The notes below the pieces were generated by a model, which saw nothing but the letters and a program-made list of their open reading frames with translations, was not told where the DNA came from and did no database searches. A stretch of DNA of 64,000 bases. Source: Terriglobus albidus (GTDB lineage: Bacteria > Acidobacteriota > Terriglobia > Terriglobales > Acidobacteriaceae). The stretch is taken from NCBI RefSeq assembly GCF_008000815.1, contig NZ_CP042806.1, positions 6,341,583 to 6,405,582 of the forward strand. Reading direction: 5' to 3'. A program made the translations under genes and the position numbers. Of this stretch, positions 53,834 to 63,288 are shown in pieces; within the stretch, counting starts at the first letter, position 1, and every line of letters begins with the position of its first letter.

Positions 53834-53840
53834 GTAGGCT

Positions 53841-56639
53841 CTAAAAGAAAAACGCCCCCCTCATCAACAACGCCCGATTCGCCGCGCTGTTATTGGTAAA
53901 CGGCGTGTTCAGCGAAATAGATTTACCGAAATACGGCGAGCTCAACACACCCACAGGTGCACCGGGATTGTTCGTATTCAGCAGGTTGTCTGCACCGATA
54001 CCGACCTGAAAGCGATATGGTTTCTGCGGCAGCTTCTCCTTCGCAGTGTCCTTCGGCGACTCCGGTCGTTTGCCGAAGTAGAAGTTCTTGTTGAAGTACA
54101 ACTCCATATAGAACAGTCCCGGCGCCGTGCCGTAGTTGATGGGAATGATGGCCTGCCCGGCCATCGGTTTGGTGTCGAAGTTCCCCCACGCCGTTCGCAC
54201 CACCGAAGCCCGCGTCAGATCTGTCGCAAACGCAGGCCGGTCGTTGTACTGCGCGTCTCCATTCAGGTCAGTGCCGGTCGTGATGTTGAAGTTCGACTGT
54301 GACCATGCGGACATGAAGACATTGAATGCCGTGCCCCAGCCTGGCTTCCAGTTCGCTCCGCCGAAGTAACGTATCGGCGAAAAGCCCGTCAGTCGGCCGT
54401 AATCAGCACTGAGGTTGTACGAGTTCGACGGGAAGAAACCCGAAGAGCTGCTGGTGCTGAAGTTGACGTTGCCTTCCTGGTGGGCAAAACCTACGAACGA
54501 CCAGAGGTTTAGCGATTTCATCACGTTGAAGTTGCCATTGATACCCAGGGTGCGGCCTTCGGACAGACCATTGGAGGAGAACTGATACAGGTTGCTGTTC
54601 CCTCCCAGAGGCCGCACGCCGCTGTTGGGATTGCTGGGATCATACGTACCGGGAAGCGGAGCGTTGATATTCAGCGACGTCCACTGGTGAGTAGACTTTC
54701 GCTGGTAATACTGCACCGAGATAGAGCCGTATTTGCCCAGGCTGTGATCGACCGAAACCATCCCCTGCATCTGCATCGGCGATCGAAGATTTGGATCGAG
54801 CCGGTAAACAGTATTCAAATACTGCGGCAACGAAGAAGCCGAGGGAATGTTGGGGTAGAAGTCGGGATTCTGAACAATGAATGCCTGTTGCGTCACGCCG
54901 TTCTGGCGATAGGTACGGAGGATATTGCCGGCATCGAATCGCTGGTAGAAGATGCCGAATCCGCCGCGGATCACAAAGAACGGCTCCTTTGCCTTTCCGT
55001 GATGCAGGACAGACCAGGCAAAGCCCACGCGCGGCGCGGGATCGAAATGGTCAGGGATCGCGGTTTGTGATTCGAAGCGGATGCCGAGATTCAGCGTAAA
55101 GTTCCGGTTCAGCTTCCACTCGTCATCGAAGTACACACCCACATCCGCGGTACTCACCTCCGCATTTGGAGTACCCGCCGTCAGCGAGAACTGGGTCGCT
55201 CCTCCACCCGCCGCACGAATTGCCGCGGGAGTAAGACCGCGCTGAATGCCATCGAGGGTAATGCGATAGGCGGTCAGCGAGGGAAAGATGAACTGGCCGT
55301 TGTAGCCCGCTCGCGAAAGGTTCGAATCGTGGTACCAGCGATAACGGAAGCCGGTGCGAAGGTAGTGATTCCCCGAAGAGATCGATGCCTCTTCGCGTAA
55401 CTCGATGCGGTCCTGGTGATCGTGTTCCTGCTGGATGGTATTGGATCCGCTGCTGAAGGAACCCTGCACAATCAGCGAAGGCGTATTCGATGTCGCATCG
55501 CTGCTCGTCTTGCTGCGCAAATACTGCACTGCGGAGTCCAGCACGACTTTCGGACTGAAGATGTGGGTGTCGGTAAGTTGGAAAGTATCTGTCCGGACGC
55601 TATTCCGATAGGCCTGCGATGCCAGCACCAGCTGCCCCGCTCCTGAAACCGGCACCAGGACGCTACTGTAGCTATAACGCCCGATGAGCGTGTTCTTCTT
55701 GCCGAACTGGTGATCGAGCCGGATGGAATCGTTCTGCACCGACCGCTTGTTGGCAATGGTCTGCTGCACGTTAACCGGATTCAGGTTGGAGTCCAGCACA
55801 GTCGCATTGATGACCTGGTTTGCCGAAACACCGCGCTGCTGCCAGGTGAAGTAGAAGGAGCTGTTCTTGCCCAGCGGGCCATTCACGCCGCCATCGAGAT
55901 AGTAGTTCGTATACGGCAATACCGAAGCCGCATACGGATTGTTGGCGTTGAGCGCCTGTGCTCCGAAGTTGCTGGCGACATTGCCGTGCAGCTTATTAGC
56001 TCCAGGTTTGGTAAAGACCTCAATACGGCCGCCGCCGAACTGATCGTAGTACGGCGAGAACGGATTCTGGTTGACGCGTATCTCGCGGATGCTCTCCTTC
56101 GGAGGAAGCTCTCCGTGGGCGAAGCCATCCACATAAAGCTGTGGAGGGTTGGTGGGGTCGCCACCCGCCAGCGACGTAAGCTGCTGCTGCATCATCTCCG
56201 GATCGTCCGAGAGCGTATCGAGCTTGTCGCCCTTGAAGACCAGTGCGCTCTTGTTCGAGCTGCTGTCGTTCGAGACCTGCTCCTCTCCGGAGACCTCGAC
56301 GACCTCGTCTTCGCCTGCCACGACTAAGACCACCGACAACGGCGTGGTGCGGCCATCGAAAACGAGCACTTTCTTCATCGTCCGTTCACGAAAGTTGTCG
56401 GCTTTGATCGTGATGTCATAGCTTCCGGCCGCCAATGGTATCGTCACATTTCCCTGACCATCGGTCTGCCGATCGCTCCCTGTTTGCAGAGAGACATGCA
56501 CGGATGCTCCCGGAATCGCGGCACCGGAGGTATCGAGCACCGTCAACGAAACCTGTGAGACGCGAGGCACAGCCTGCGCAATCAGCGCGGCCGCCCAAAG
56601 GCAAATAGACAAGGCAAAAAAACGCAGCGCGGTTCTCAT
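53841..56639 (-). CDS. Oar-like TonB-dependent receptor
   Basis: A 932-residue outer-membrane protein. Signal peptide 1-23, then a carboxypeptidase-regulatory-like domain (about 27-110: VSLTVLDTSGAAIPGASVHVSLQTGSDRQTDGQGNVTIPL), a plug region (about 120-225) with GGGRIEVFTKPGANKLHGN, and a long beta-barrel to the terminal aromatic residue (ALLMRGAFFF). This Oar-like layout is expanded in Acidobacteriota and is thought to import polymer breakdown products. Its promoter carries two operator-like palindromes (56687-56731). Confidence 0.92.
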   Translation of the reverse strand: MRTALRFFALSICLWAAALIAQAVPRVSQVSLTVLDTSGAAIPGASVHVSLQTGSDRQTDGQGNVTIPLAAGSYDITIKADNFRERTMKKVLVFDGRTTPLSVVLVVAGEDEVVEVSGEEQVSNDSSSNKSALVFKGDKLDTLSDDPEMMQQQLTSLAGGDPTNPPQLYVDGFAHGELPPKESIREIRVNQNPFSPYYDQFGGGRIEVFTKPGANKLHGNVASNFGAQALNANNPYAASVLPYTNYYLDGGVNGPLGKNSSFYFTWQQRGVSANQVINATVLDSNLNPVNVQQTIANKRSVQNDSIRLDHQFGKKNTLIGRYSYSSVLVPVSGAGQLVLASQAYRNSVRTDTFQLTDTHIFSPKVVLDSAVQYLRSKTSSDATSNTPSLIVQGSFSSGSNTIQQEHDHQDRIELREEASISSGNHYLRTGFRYRWYHDSNLSRAGYNGQFIFPSLTAYRITLDGIQRGLTPAAIRAAGGGATQFSLTAGTPNAEVSTADVGVYFDDEWKLNRNFTLNLGIRFESQTAIPDHFDPAPRVGFAWSVLHHGKAKEPFFVIRGGFGIFYQRFDAGNILRTYRQNGVTQQAFIVQNPDFYPNIPSASSLPQYLNTVYRLDPNLRSPMQMQGMVSVDHSLGKYGSISVQYYQRKSTHQWTSLNINAPLPGTYDPSNPNSGVRPLGGNSNLYQFSSNGLSEGRTLGINGNFNVMKSLNLWSFVGFAHQEGNVNFSTSSSSGFFPSNSYNLSADYGRLTGFSPIRYFGGANWKPGWGTAFNVFMSAWSQSNFNITTGTDLNGDAQYNDRPAFATDLTRASVVRTAWGNFDTKPMAGQAIIPINYGTAPGLFYMELYFNKNFYFGKRPESPKDTAKEKLPQKPYRFQVGIGADNLLNTNNPGAPVGVLSSPYFGKSISLNTPFTNNSAANRALLMRGAFFF

Positions 56640-56686
56640 CGAACGGAACCCTCCCCCTACTCAGCACACGGGAAATAAAATCAATG

Positions 56687-56731
56687 TACGAATCACTTCG
56701 TAATGCTGCAACGAAATGATTCGTATGTCAA
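56687..56731 (-). promoter_or_regulatory. Promoter with two ACGAA-N4-TTCGT operators
   Basis: Minus strand TTGACA (56726-56731) followed directly by ACGAATCATTTCGT and, 23 bp on centre-to-centre, ACGAAGTGATTCGT. The first lies between the -35 and the expected -10, the second at the start of the transcript. Two sites spaced about two helical turns apart suit a repressor dimer pair. Confidence 0.7.
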
Positions 56732-56794
56732 TTCTTCCCGTTTAGAATTTGGCCCGGCGTTCACTTAGACCGGGGGAAGTGCTGCCGGTTAGCT

Positions 56795-58663
56795 TTATTT
56801 TTTTGTGTTCTGCACCTTTAGCCATGCATACAGCGGAGCGAAGTAATCCGCCATCGCCTGGGCGTCGAGATGATCGCTACCGGTCATCTCTTTGAGGGTC
56901 TGCTGCCAGGGCTGCGATTGTCCGGCCTCCAGCATCTTCGCCAGCTTCTCGCCTGCCGGCTTCGACCCGAAGAAGCTGCAGCGATTCAGTGGCCCTTTAT
57001 AACCGCTGGCATCACACATCGCCTTATAGAACTGGAACTGGTAGATGCGCGCCAGGTAGTAACGGGCATAGGGCACATTGGCGGGAACATGCATCTTTGC
57101 TCCCGCGTCGAAATCGGTCTCTGCGCGATCCACAGGAGGCGCGACCTTCTGGTACTTGCCCCGCAGTTCCCACCAGGCTTTGTTGTAGTCGGCGGGCTTG
57201 ATCTCGCCGGAGAAGACTCCCCAGCGCCACTTGTCGAGGGCCAGCGCGAAGGGAAGGAACGCGATCTTATCGAGTGCGGTGCGGAGTTGCAACGGGATAT
57301 CAGCCTCGGCAGGAGGCTCCGATTCGCTGAGCCCCAACGCCTTCAGATACGAAGGTGTAATCGATAGAGCTACGGCATCGCCGATCGCCTCATGGAAGCC
57401 GTCATTCGCTCCGCCGCGGAAGAGTAATGGCTGCTTGTTATACGCGCGCTGATAGAAGTTGTGCCCAAGCTCATGGTGCACGGTGGTGAAGTAGTCGTCG
57501 TTCACCTCAATGCACATCTTTACCCGCAAGTCATCGACCGAGTCCAGATCCCATGCCGACGCGTGACATACGACGTCGCGGTCGCGCGGATGAATGAACT
57601 GCGAACGCTCCCAGAAGGTGGCAGGCAACGCCGGAAATCCGAGCGAGGTAAAGAAACTCTCGCCGTAATGCACCATGGCTTTGCCGGCTGCCAGCTTCGC
57701 GGTTTGTCCCGCATCGCTCGTCAGGTCCGTGCTGGAGGCGAATGCGGCAGCCGCTGCCGGATCCTTCGCTGCGATCTGCCTCTTTAATGCCTCTTCTAGG
57801 TTCACCGGCTTGTACTGCGCCAGCTTCGGATCGGTGGGAGCGACGATGTCATAGATATTGCCCCACTCCTGAGCCCACATGTTGCCGAGCAGCTGCGCGG
57901 GAATCTTTCCATCGGCTCGCTCCGCCGCCTTGCCATACTTCGCGATCAACCGCGCGCGGACGTAGGTGAACAGCTCGTCATAGAGCGGCTGCAGCTGGGT
58001 CCATGCGCGTTCCAGCTCGGCGGAGAACTCAGCCGGTGTCATGTCATACCCCGCGCGCCACAGCTCGCCGGTGTCCTTATAGCCCAGCTCCTTTGCACCG
58101 ATATTCTGCAGCTCGATGAAGCGCGTGTACTTCTGGCGCATCGGTGCACCGGTGTCATGCCATCCCACCCAGATCTTCCTGAGCTCCTCAGGATCACGGG
58201 ACTTGGCCATGATCTGCGACAGCGGATCGATCCCCAGGCACTTCTGCGGCTCGACGCAGAACTTGCCTTTGCCGTACATGCCGGTCAACTGCGCCGCGAG
58301 CTGCGTCTCCTCCGCCAGCAACTTCGGATCCTTGGGCGCCGCGGGTGCACCAAGCTGCAACAGCAGGATCTGGCGGCGGAGATCGTCCGGCAGCTTCACC
58401 TTGTCGAACTTGTGGCTCTCAGCAGTGAGCTCCAGCGTGCGTGCCGCGACCCGCTCATTCTGCAGCGCCGTGTTCGACTCGGTGTCATCGGTAATGTAAG
58501 TCTCCGCGATCCACTCCGCGTGCGAGGCATCGGTAGACAGCTTCAGCAGCTCCGCATTGGCCTTATCGACAAACGCCTTCGCATCCGCCACCGTAGGCGC
58601 CTTCTGCGACCACACCGGTACGCACGTAACAACAAAGAGAGAGCTCAGGAGGAGTTTCCGCAT
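56795..58663 (-). CDS. M2-family peptidyl-dipeptidase (ACE-like)
   Basis: A 622-residue exported zinc dipeptidase. Signal MRKLLLSSLFVVTCVPVWS, then a helical body. The zinc site is TVHHELGHNFYQ (about 394) with the third ligand in NDGFHEAIGDAV. HELGH replaces the HEMGH common in animals. M2 enzymes remove C-terminal dipeptides. Together with nearby M23, S10 and S9 peptidases it suggests a proteolytic lifestyle. It ends 45 bp before a repeat upstream of gluQRS. Confidence 0.93.
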   Translation of the reverse strand: MRKLLLSSLFVVTCVPVWSQKAPTVADAKAFVDKANAELLKLSTDASHAEWIAETYITDDTESNTALQNERVAARTLELTAESHKFDKVKLPDDLRRQILLLQLGAPAAPKDPKLLAEETQLAAQLTGMYGKGKFCVEPQKCLGIDPLSQIMAKSRDPEELRKIWVGWHDTGAPMRQKYTRFIELQNIGAKELGYKDTGELWRAGYDMTPAEFSAELERAWTQLQPLYDELFTYVRARLIAKYGKAAERADGKIPAQLLGNMWAQEWGNIYDIVAPTDPKLAQYKPVNLEEALKRQIAAKDPAAAAAFASSTDLTSDAGQTAKLAAGKAMVHYGESFFTSLGFPALPATFWERSQFIHPRDRDVVCHASAWDLDSVDDLRVKMCIEVNDDYFTTVHHELGHNFYQRAYNKQPLLFRGGANDGFHEAIGDAVALSITPSYLKALGLSESEPPAEADIPLQLRTALDKIAFLPFALALDKWRWGVFSGEIKPADYNKAWWELRGKYQKVAPPVDRAETDFDAGAKMHVPANVPYARYYLARIYQFQFYKAMCDASGYKGPLNRCSFFGSKPAGEKLAKMLEAGQSQPWQQTLKEMTGSDHLDAQAMADYFAPLYAWLKVQNTKK

Positions 58664-58683
58664 GGCCCAAAGTATAGCGGAGA

Positions 58684-58786
58684 AGCAGTTGCCAGTTGCC
58701 AGTTAACAGTTGCCAGTTACGGCGAGCGGCCCATCCGCCAGAATGCATCTTCAGAACTGGAAACTGGCAACTGTTAACTGGCAACT
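58684..58786. repeat. Inverted repeat upstream of gluQRS
   Basis: AGTTGCCAGTTGCCAGTTAA followed by ...CAGTTGCC on the left, mirrored by GGCAACTGTTAACTGGCAAC on the right, around a GC-rich middle. It can form a long hairpin between the M2 and gluQRS genes. Confidence 0.8.
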
Positions 58787-58789
58787 TAA

Positions 58790-58807
58790 GATGGACATAT
58801 GTCCATC
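58790..58807. promoter_or_regulatory. Palindrome over the gluQRS start codon
   Basis: GATGGACATATGTCCATC, an 18-bp perfect palindrome with the ATG start (58799) at its centre. It could be a protein-binding site or an RNA hairpin that blocks initiation. Confidence 0.55.
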
Positions 58808-59629
58808 CTCTACCGGGGCCGCATCGCTCCTACTCCCACGGGCTACATACATCTGGGGCATGCGCGTACTTTCTGGATCGCGCAGCAGCGTGCTGTTGGC
58901 GGCGTGCTGGTGCTGCGCAACGAAGACCTGGACCGGCAACGATGCAAACCGGAGTTTGCAGCCGCCATGCTGGAGGACCTCCGTTGGTTTGGGCTCGATT
59001 GGCAGGAAGGTCCCGATGTCGGCGGCCCCTTCGCTCCCTATACCCAATCAGAGCGGCTGCCGCTCTATGAAGATGCATTGCGGCGTCTGCTCGCTATGGG
59101 GCTGGCCTATGCCTGCACCTGCTCCCGCAAAGACCTGGCGCGCATCGCTGCTCCCCATGCCGAGGATGACGACGAACCGGTTTACGACAATCACTGCCGC
59201 CCTGCAGAACTCGAACCACAGGACTTCGCCGCTGGAGTGAACTATCGTTTTCGCATTCCGGACGGCGAGGTTCTTCAGTTCACCGATGGAAACCTGGGCT
59301 CGCAACGGTTCATCGGAGGCGAAGACTTCGGCGACTTCCTCATTTGGCGTAAGGACTGCCTTCCAAGTTATCAACTCGCCTGTGTCGTCGATGATGCGGC
59401 CATGCAAATCACCGAGGTCGTACGTGGCCGCGATTTGCTGAAGTCAACGGCACGACAGATCCTGCTGCAACAGGCACTCGGTCTTCCAACACCGGCATAC
59501 TTCCACACCGAGCTCGTGCTGGACGATCACGGTGAGCGCCTCGCCAAACGCCACGATGCGCTTGCGCTGAGGACGCTTCGGGCCCAGGGTATTTCGCCGC
59601 AGCAACTGATCGATAGTTTTATGAAGTAG
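58799..59629 (+). CDS. gluQRS: Glutamyl-Q tRNA(Asp) synthetase
   Basis: A 276-residue truncated class I synthetase, lacking the anticodon-binding domain, that glutamylates queuosine in tRNA(Asp). HIGH motif as HLGH in APTPTGYIHLGHA, a cysteine-containing zinc region (YACTCSRKDL...DNHCRP) and KMSKS-like RLAKRHDAL. Length suits the family (about 290). The start codon sits at the centre of an 18-bp palindrome. Confidence 0.92.
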   Translation: MSILYRGRIAPTPTGYIHLGHARTFWIAQQRAVGGVLVLRNEDLDRQRCKPEFAAAMLEDLRWFGLDWQEGPDVGGPFAPYTQSERLPLYEDALRRLLAMGLAYACTCSRKDLARIAAPHAEDDDEPVYDNHCRPAELEPQDFAAGVNYRFRIPDGEVLQFTDGNLGSQRFIGGEDFGDFLIWRKDCLPSYQLACVVDDAAMQITEVVRGRDLLKSTARQILLQQALGLPTPAYFHTELVLDDHGERLAKRHDALALRTLRAQGISPQQLIDSFMK

Positions 59630-59695
59630 TCACTCAAGCCAGTTGTCCCATTCTTTGTCGAAGACAAAGAATAGATATCGAGCAAAGCTCGATAT

Positions 59696-60003
59696 GGTGG
59701 GAGCCGTGGGCTTCAGCCCACGGTTTAGGAGCGATATAGATAAATGGGCTTTACAGGCTGCGGAAAAACTCGATTTTCGAGAAGCGCAAAAAAAACGATC
59801 GCGTCAGAATGACCTATAAGCGATCCCGGGACATTGGGTGATGATTTTCTATCCCCAAATTTGACCCGATTATCCCCTCATATAGAGTTTTTCCGCAGCC
59901 TGTAAAGCCCTGGGCTTGTTTCTTTGAAGACGAAAAGGCCCGGGGCTAAAGCCCATTGACTGTTAGGTCTGAAATCAGCGGGCTGAAGCCCGCTGCTCCC
60001 ACC
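59696..60003. repeat. REP-like palindromic cluster interrupted by a MITE
   Basis: Outer arms GGTGGGAGC and GCTCCCACC, with GTGGGCTTCAGCCCAC and GCGGGCTGAAGCCCGC inside. The central GGGCTTTAGCCC-type stem is split by the element at 59754-59902. Same family as 45584-45751. The rest of the 424-bp spacer (59630-59695) holds TTCTTTGTCGAAGACAAAGAA and GATATCGAGC/GCTCGATATC hairpins. Confidence 0.85.
59754..59902. mobile_element. MITE family 3 inserted in a REP-like stem
   Basis: A 149-bp element with 18-bp perfect ends CAGGCTGCGGAAAAACTC, bounded by TA on each side. It was inserted into a GGGCTTTA/TAAAGCCC stem, so host and element palindromes line up to 26 paired bases. No coding capacity. Confidence 0.82.
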
Positions 60004-60008
60004 ATAAG

Positions 60009-60037
60009 AAGAGGCATGGCCACCGGCCATGCCTCTT
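60009..60037 (-). terminator. Terminator-like hairpin after the DPP-IV gene
   Basis: A 13-bp perfect stem AAGAGGCATGGCC-acc-GGCCATGCCTCTT. No T-run follows on the minus strand, so it may be another repeat stem rather than a terminator. Confidence 0.55.
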
Positions 60038-60053
60038 CCTCACTCACACACCC

Positions 60054-62378
60054 TTAGAACACATCCGGCTTCGTGCTCATCTTGTACTCCGCCGGTGGCG
60101 TCGCGCCCATCAGGTTGGTCACGAAATAATCCCACCGCCGCCGCATCATGTAACGCGATGCATCGGCATAGCCATGATGCGCGTTCGGAATCAGCAGCAA
60201 GTCGAAGGTCTTATTCGCCTTGATCAGCGCATCCACCACCATCAACGTTTCATACGGCGGAACGTTATCGTCCATCGTTCCGTGCGCCAGCAGCAGCTTG
60301 CCCTTCAGGTTCTTCGCCAGCGTGATATTAGACTGGTTGTCATAGTTGCTAGTCTTGCCATCAGGACTAGTCTCCAGCATGCCCTGGTAGCGCTCGCCCC
60401 AGTCATCCTCATACAGACGGTTGTCATGGTTGCCGCTCTCCGAGATACCCACCTTGAAGAAATCCGGATAGGCAAACATGGCATCCGCCGTCGCATTGCC
60501 GCCACCCGAGTGGCCCCAGATGCCGACGCGATCCAGATCCATCCATGAATTCTTCGCCGCCAGCTCCTTGATACCCGCAACCTGATCAGGCAGTGTGTTG
60601 TCGCCCATCTGGCCATACCAGGTGTCCTGGAAGGTCTTCGAGCGCCACGGCGTCCCCATGCCATCGATACACACCACCACAAACCCAAGTTGCGCCAGCG
60701 ATTGGTTGTCACCGCGCGCTGCAGCGAAATTTCGTCCGCCGCAGGAGCCGGTCTGTGGGCCCGGATAGATGTAATCGATCACTGGATACTTCTTCGACGG
60801 ATCGAGGTTCACCGGCTTATAGAGGTAGCCGTAGAGATCCGTCTTGCCGTCACGTGCCTTCACCGTAATCGGCGTAGGCGCCAGCCATCCCGTCAACTTC
60901 GAGATATCCGCTTTCGCAATCTCCGCCACCTGCTTCCCGTCGCCATCGCGCAGTACGGTCGCGGTCGGCGTATCGGCAGTAGAGAACGTATCAACGAAGA
61001 GCTTGCCGTCCTTCGAGAGTGTGATGTTGTGATCGGCCGTCTCAGGCGTCAGCAGCTTCAAGCCTTTGCCGTCAAAACCGATCTTGTAGAAATAGTGGAA
61101 GTAGGGGTCGCCCTTCTCGCGGCCCATGCCGGTGAAGTAAATCACCCGCTTCTCTTCATCTACCTTCGGCACGGTGTAGACGTTCCATTCACCCGTGGTG
61201 ACCTGGCTCTTCACAGCGCCGGTCTTCAGGTCGTAGAGATACAGATGACCCCAGTCGCTGCGCTGCGAAAACCAGAGCAGCTCATTCGACTTCGGCAGAT
61301 ACTTCCAGTCCACCGCCGCATGACCGCTCTCGAAGTAGGTCTTCACCGTCTCGTTCATCACGGTGCGGACCTCTCCAGTCTCGACATCCGCAATGCGGAA
61401 GGTCGCGGACTTATGATCGCGCGAAGTAGAGACAAAGCCCAGCGTCTTGCAATCGCCGCCCCACTGCACGTCATCCCATCCGGAGCCGCCGCGGCAACTG
61501 ACATCGTCGCAGTTGGTTGAGCGGTGTTGGTCGGGCTCCATCTTGAGGCGTAGAACCTTGGCCGTGGGTACATCGATGAGGACGCGTTCAATCATCGTCA
61601 CATCCTTATCGCCAGGCAGTGGATACTTCCACTGCTCCAGCTTCGGATGCCCCATCTGTGTTGAAACCAGGTACATGTCACCGGTCTTGCGCTGATCCTG
61701 CTGGAAGGTCGCGATCTTCTTACCGTCGGGCGACCAGACCAGGATCGGGCTGTCGGAGTGCGTCCAGCCGGCGTTATCTGTAGCGTAGCCGTAGTCCTTC
61801 ACGCCGTCGGTCGTGAGCTGTTTCTCTCCGCCGGACTTCACATCGCGTACCCACAGGTTCCAGTCCCGGATGAAGGCAGCCTGCGATCCATCAGGACTCA
61901 GTGCCTCCGGAGACTTGCGCGCCGCCGGAGCTCCACCCGCCGGAGCCGTAATCGTCGTGCAACTCCAGTCCGCCTTCTGGCAGAGGAACTTCCCGCCCTG
62001 CACACCAATCTCCAGGGACTTACCGTCGCTTCCCTCTTCCAGCGAGCTGACCTGCAGCCGCGCCGCATCCACGGGCCGCTTCAGCAATCCGCTTACAGAA
62101 GCCGCTACCTTCTTTGCGTCGAAGGCCGGGGACTTGGCTCCCTTCGCATCGACAACGAAAAACTCCGCTCCCTCCGGACCGACATCGCGATACCAGAAGC
62201 GGCCATCCTTCATCCACTCAACACGGTTGACCTGGTGATAGACCAGAGGATTGACGTTGTAGCTTAGCCGCTGTTCAGCGGCGGCATAATCGGCATCGGT
62301 ATAGACCCGGCCCTGCTGGGCCAGAGCGACCGTGCTCAAAACGCACAGAAACGCACCAGAGTGCACGGAAAGACGCAT
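60054..62378 (-). CDS. Dipeptidyl peptidase IV-like S9 peptidase
   Basis: A 774-residue exported serine peptidase. Signal MRLSVHSGAFLCVLSTVALA, then a beta-propeller (about 30-500) and an alpha/beta-hydrolase domain with Ser in GIWGHSGGGNATADAM (near 622), Asp in HGTMDDNVPP and His in NAHHGYADA. Such enzymes release X-Pro dipeptides from peptides. Start at 62378; codons further upstream fall in the MITE region. It follows trmJ on the same strand, with a MITE between. Confidence 0.92.
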   Translation of the reverse strand: MRLSVHSGAFLCVLSTVALAQQGRVYTDADYAAAEQRLSYNVNPLVYHQVNRVEWMKDGRFWYRDVGPEGAEFFVVDAKGAKSPAFDAKKVAASVSGLLKRPVDAARLQVSSLEEGSDGKSLEIGVQGGKFLCQKADWSCTTITAPAGGAPAARKSPEALSPDGSQAAFIRDWNLWVRDVKSGGEKQLTTDGVKDYGYATDNAGWTHSDSPILVWSPDGKKIATFQQDQRKTGDMYLVSTQMGHPKLEQWKYPLPGDKDVTMIERVLIDVPTAKVLRLKMEPDQHRSTNCDDVSCRGGSGWDDVQWGGDCKTLGFVSTSRDHKSATFRIADVETGEVRTVMNETVKTYFESGHAAVDWKYLPKSNELLWFSQRSDWGHLYLYDLKTGAVKSQVTTGEWNVYTVPKVDEEKRVIYFTGMGREKGDPYFHYFYKIGFDGKGLKLLTPETADHNITLSKDGKLFVDTFSTADTPTATVLRDGDGKQVAEIAKADISKLTGWLAPTPITVKARDGKTDLYGYLYKPVNLDPSKKYPVIDYIYPGPQTGSCGGRNFAAARGDNQSLAQLGFVVVCIDGMGTPWRSKTFQDTWYGQMGDNTLPDQVAGIKELAAKNSWMDLDRVGIWGHSGGGNATADAMFAYPDFFKVGISESGNHDNRLYEDDWGERYQGMLETSPDGKTSNYDNQSNITLAKNLKGKLLLAHGTMDDNVPPYETLMVVDALIKANKTFDLLLIPNAHHGYADASRYMMRRRWDYFVTNLMGATPPAEYKMSTKPDVF

Positions 62379-62425
62379 CAAAAGACTGCCTCCAAATGGA
62401 TGCCTTTGAGGATACATCGCCACGC

Positions 62426-62538
62426 TAGAGCATTTCCCTGTAGGTGTAGTGTAGGGTTCCCGCATCTATGGGGGTTTCCGCAATGAAACGCCGCTGCACT
62501 CCTCTTCCGGGATACCCAGCAACAGGGAAAATGCTCTA
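62426..62538. mobile_element. MITE family 1, intact copy
   Basis: A 113-bp element: GAGCATTTCCCTGT and ACAGGGAAAATGCTC ends bounded by TA, body matching 27191-27306. Its right end supplies the TAG stop codon of the trmJ-like gene on the minus strand. Confidence 0.87.
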
Positions 62539-63288
62539 CTGCCGCAGCTTCCAAAGCACCTGACGCCAGATCCCAGTCCAGATCTCGGCATCCTTCCGGT
62601 TTAACCGGAGACGGCGGACCAGGCGGCGTGTCATCTCTTCCCCGCAGTTAGCCGGAAACTTGGCCTCATATCCGGTTGCTGTCAGACCTTCACGAAGCAC
62701 TCCTTCAAAACGGTCCACCGCAGCGCTGTCGGCAAGGCTCTCATCCTCGGCCACCTCGCCGGCACTCGCTCCTTCACGCGCGACCTCCCACAAGCAGACC
62801 GCCACCGATTGCCCCAGGTTCATGGAGGTTCCATGCACCTCCATCGGAATCGTCAGCAGGCTGGAGCAGTAGCTCATCTGTTCGTTGGTCATGCCCGTCT
62901 TCTCGCTGCCAAAGACAATCGCCGCACGCTGCAGTCCTGCCAATGCATTTCTTACGTGTGCGGCCGCCTGCGGCAGCGGCTCGACTGGATGCTCCAGTCT
63001 CCGGTCGCCGACCGCCGTCGTGCCATAGATCAGGCCACAGTCCGCAATGGCCTCGGCGAAGCTGGTGTGAACCGTCGCCTGTTGCATCACCTCAGCGGCA
63101 TCCACGGCGCTCTTCGCTTCTGTCACCGGCAGCGGGAACTCCGTCACAATCCGGAGGGCGCGAAAGCCGAAGTTGCTCATGGCGCGAGCTGCCGCGCCGA
63201 TGTTCAACGGGTTGCGCGCGCCGGCCAGCACGACAACAAGATTCTCTTTCTGCTCAGGTATCAGCACAGGGACTATTCTAGGCAGCAT
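62536..63288 (-). CDS. trmJ: SPOUT RNA methyltransferase, TrmJ-like
   Basis: A 250-residue knotted SAM-dependent methyltransferase. NLVVVLAGARNPLNIGAAARAMSNFGF near the N-terminus, VFGSEKTGMTNEQM and TIPMEVHGTSMNLGQSVAVCLWEV in the knot are the TrmJ/LasT signatures for 2'-O-methylation of tRNA position 32. The C-terminal extension (about 165-250) is also seen in TrmJ. The start ATG overlaps the divergent sirtuin start by two bases; a GTG at 63267 is possible. The stop codon comes from the adjacent MITE. Confidence 0.87.
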   Translation of the reverse strand: MLPRIVPVLIPEQKENLVVVLAGARNPLNIGAAARAMSNFGFRALRIVTEFPLPVTEAKSAVDAAEVMQQATVHTSFAEAIADCGLIYGTTAVGDRRLEHPVEPLPQAAAHVRNALAGLQRAAIVFGSEKTGMTNEQMSYCSSLLTIPMEVHGTSMNLGQSVAVCLWEVAREGASAGEVAEDESLADSAAVDRFEGVLREGLTATGYEAKFPANCGEEMTRRLVRRLRLNRKDAEIWTGIWRQVLWKLRQ

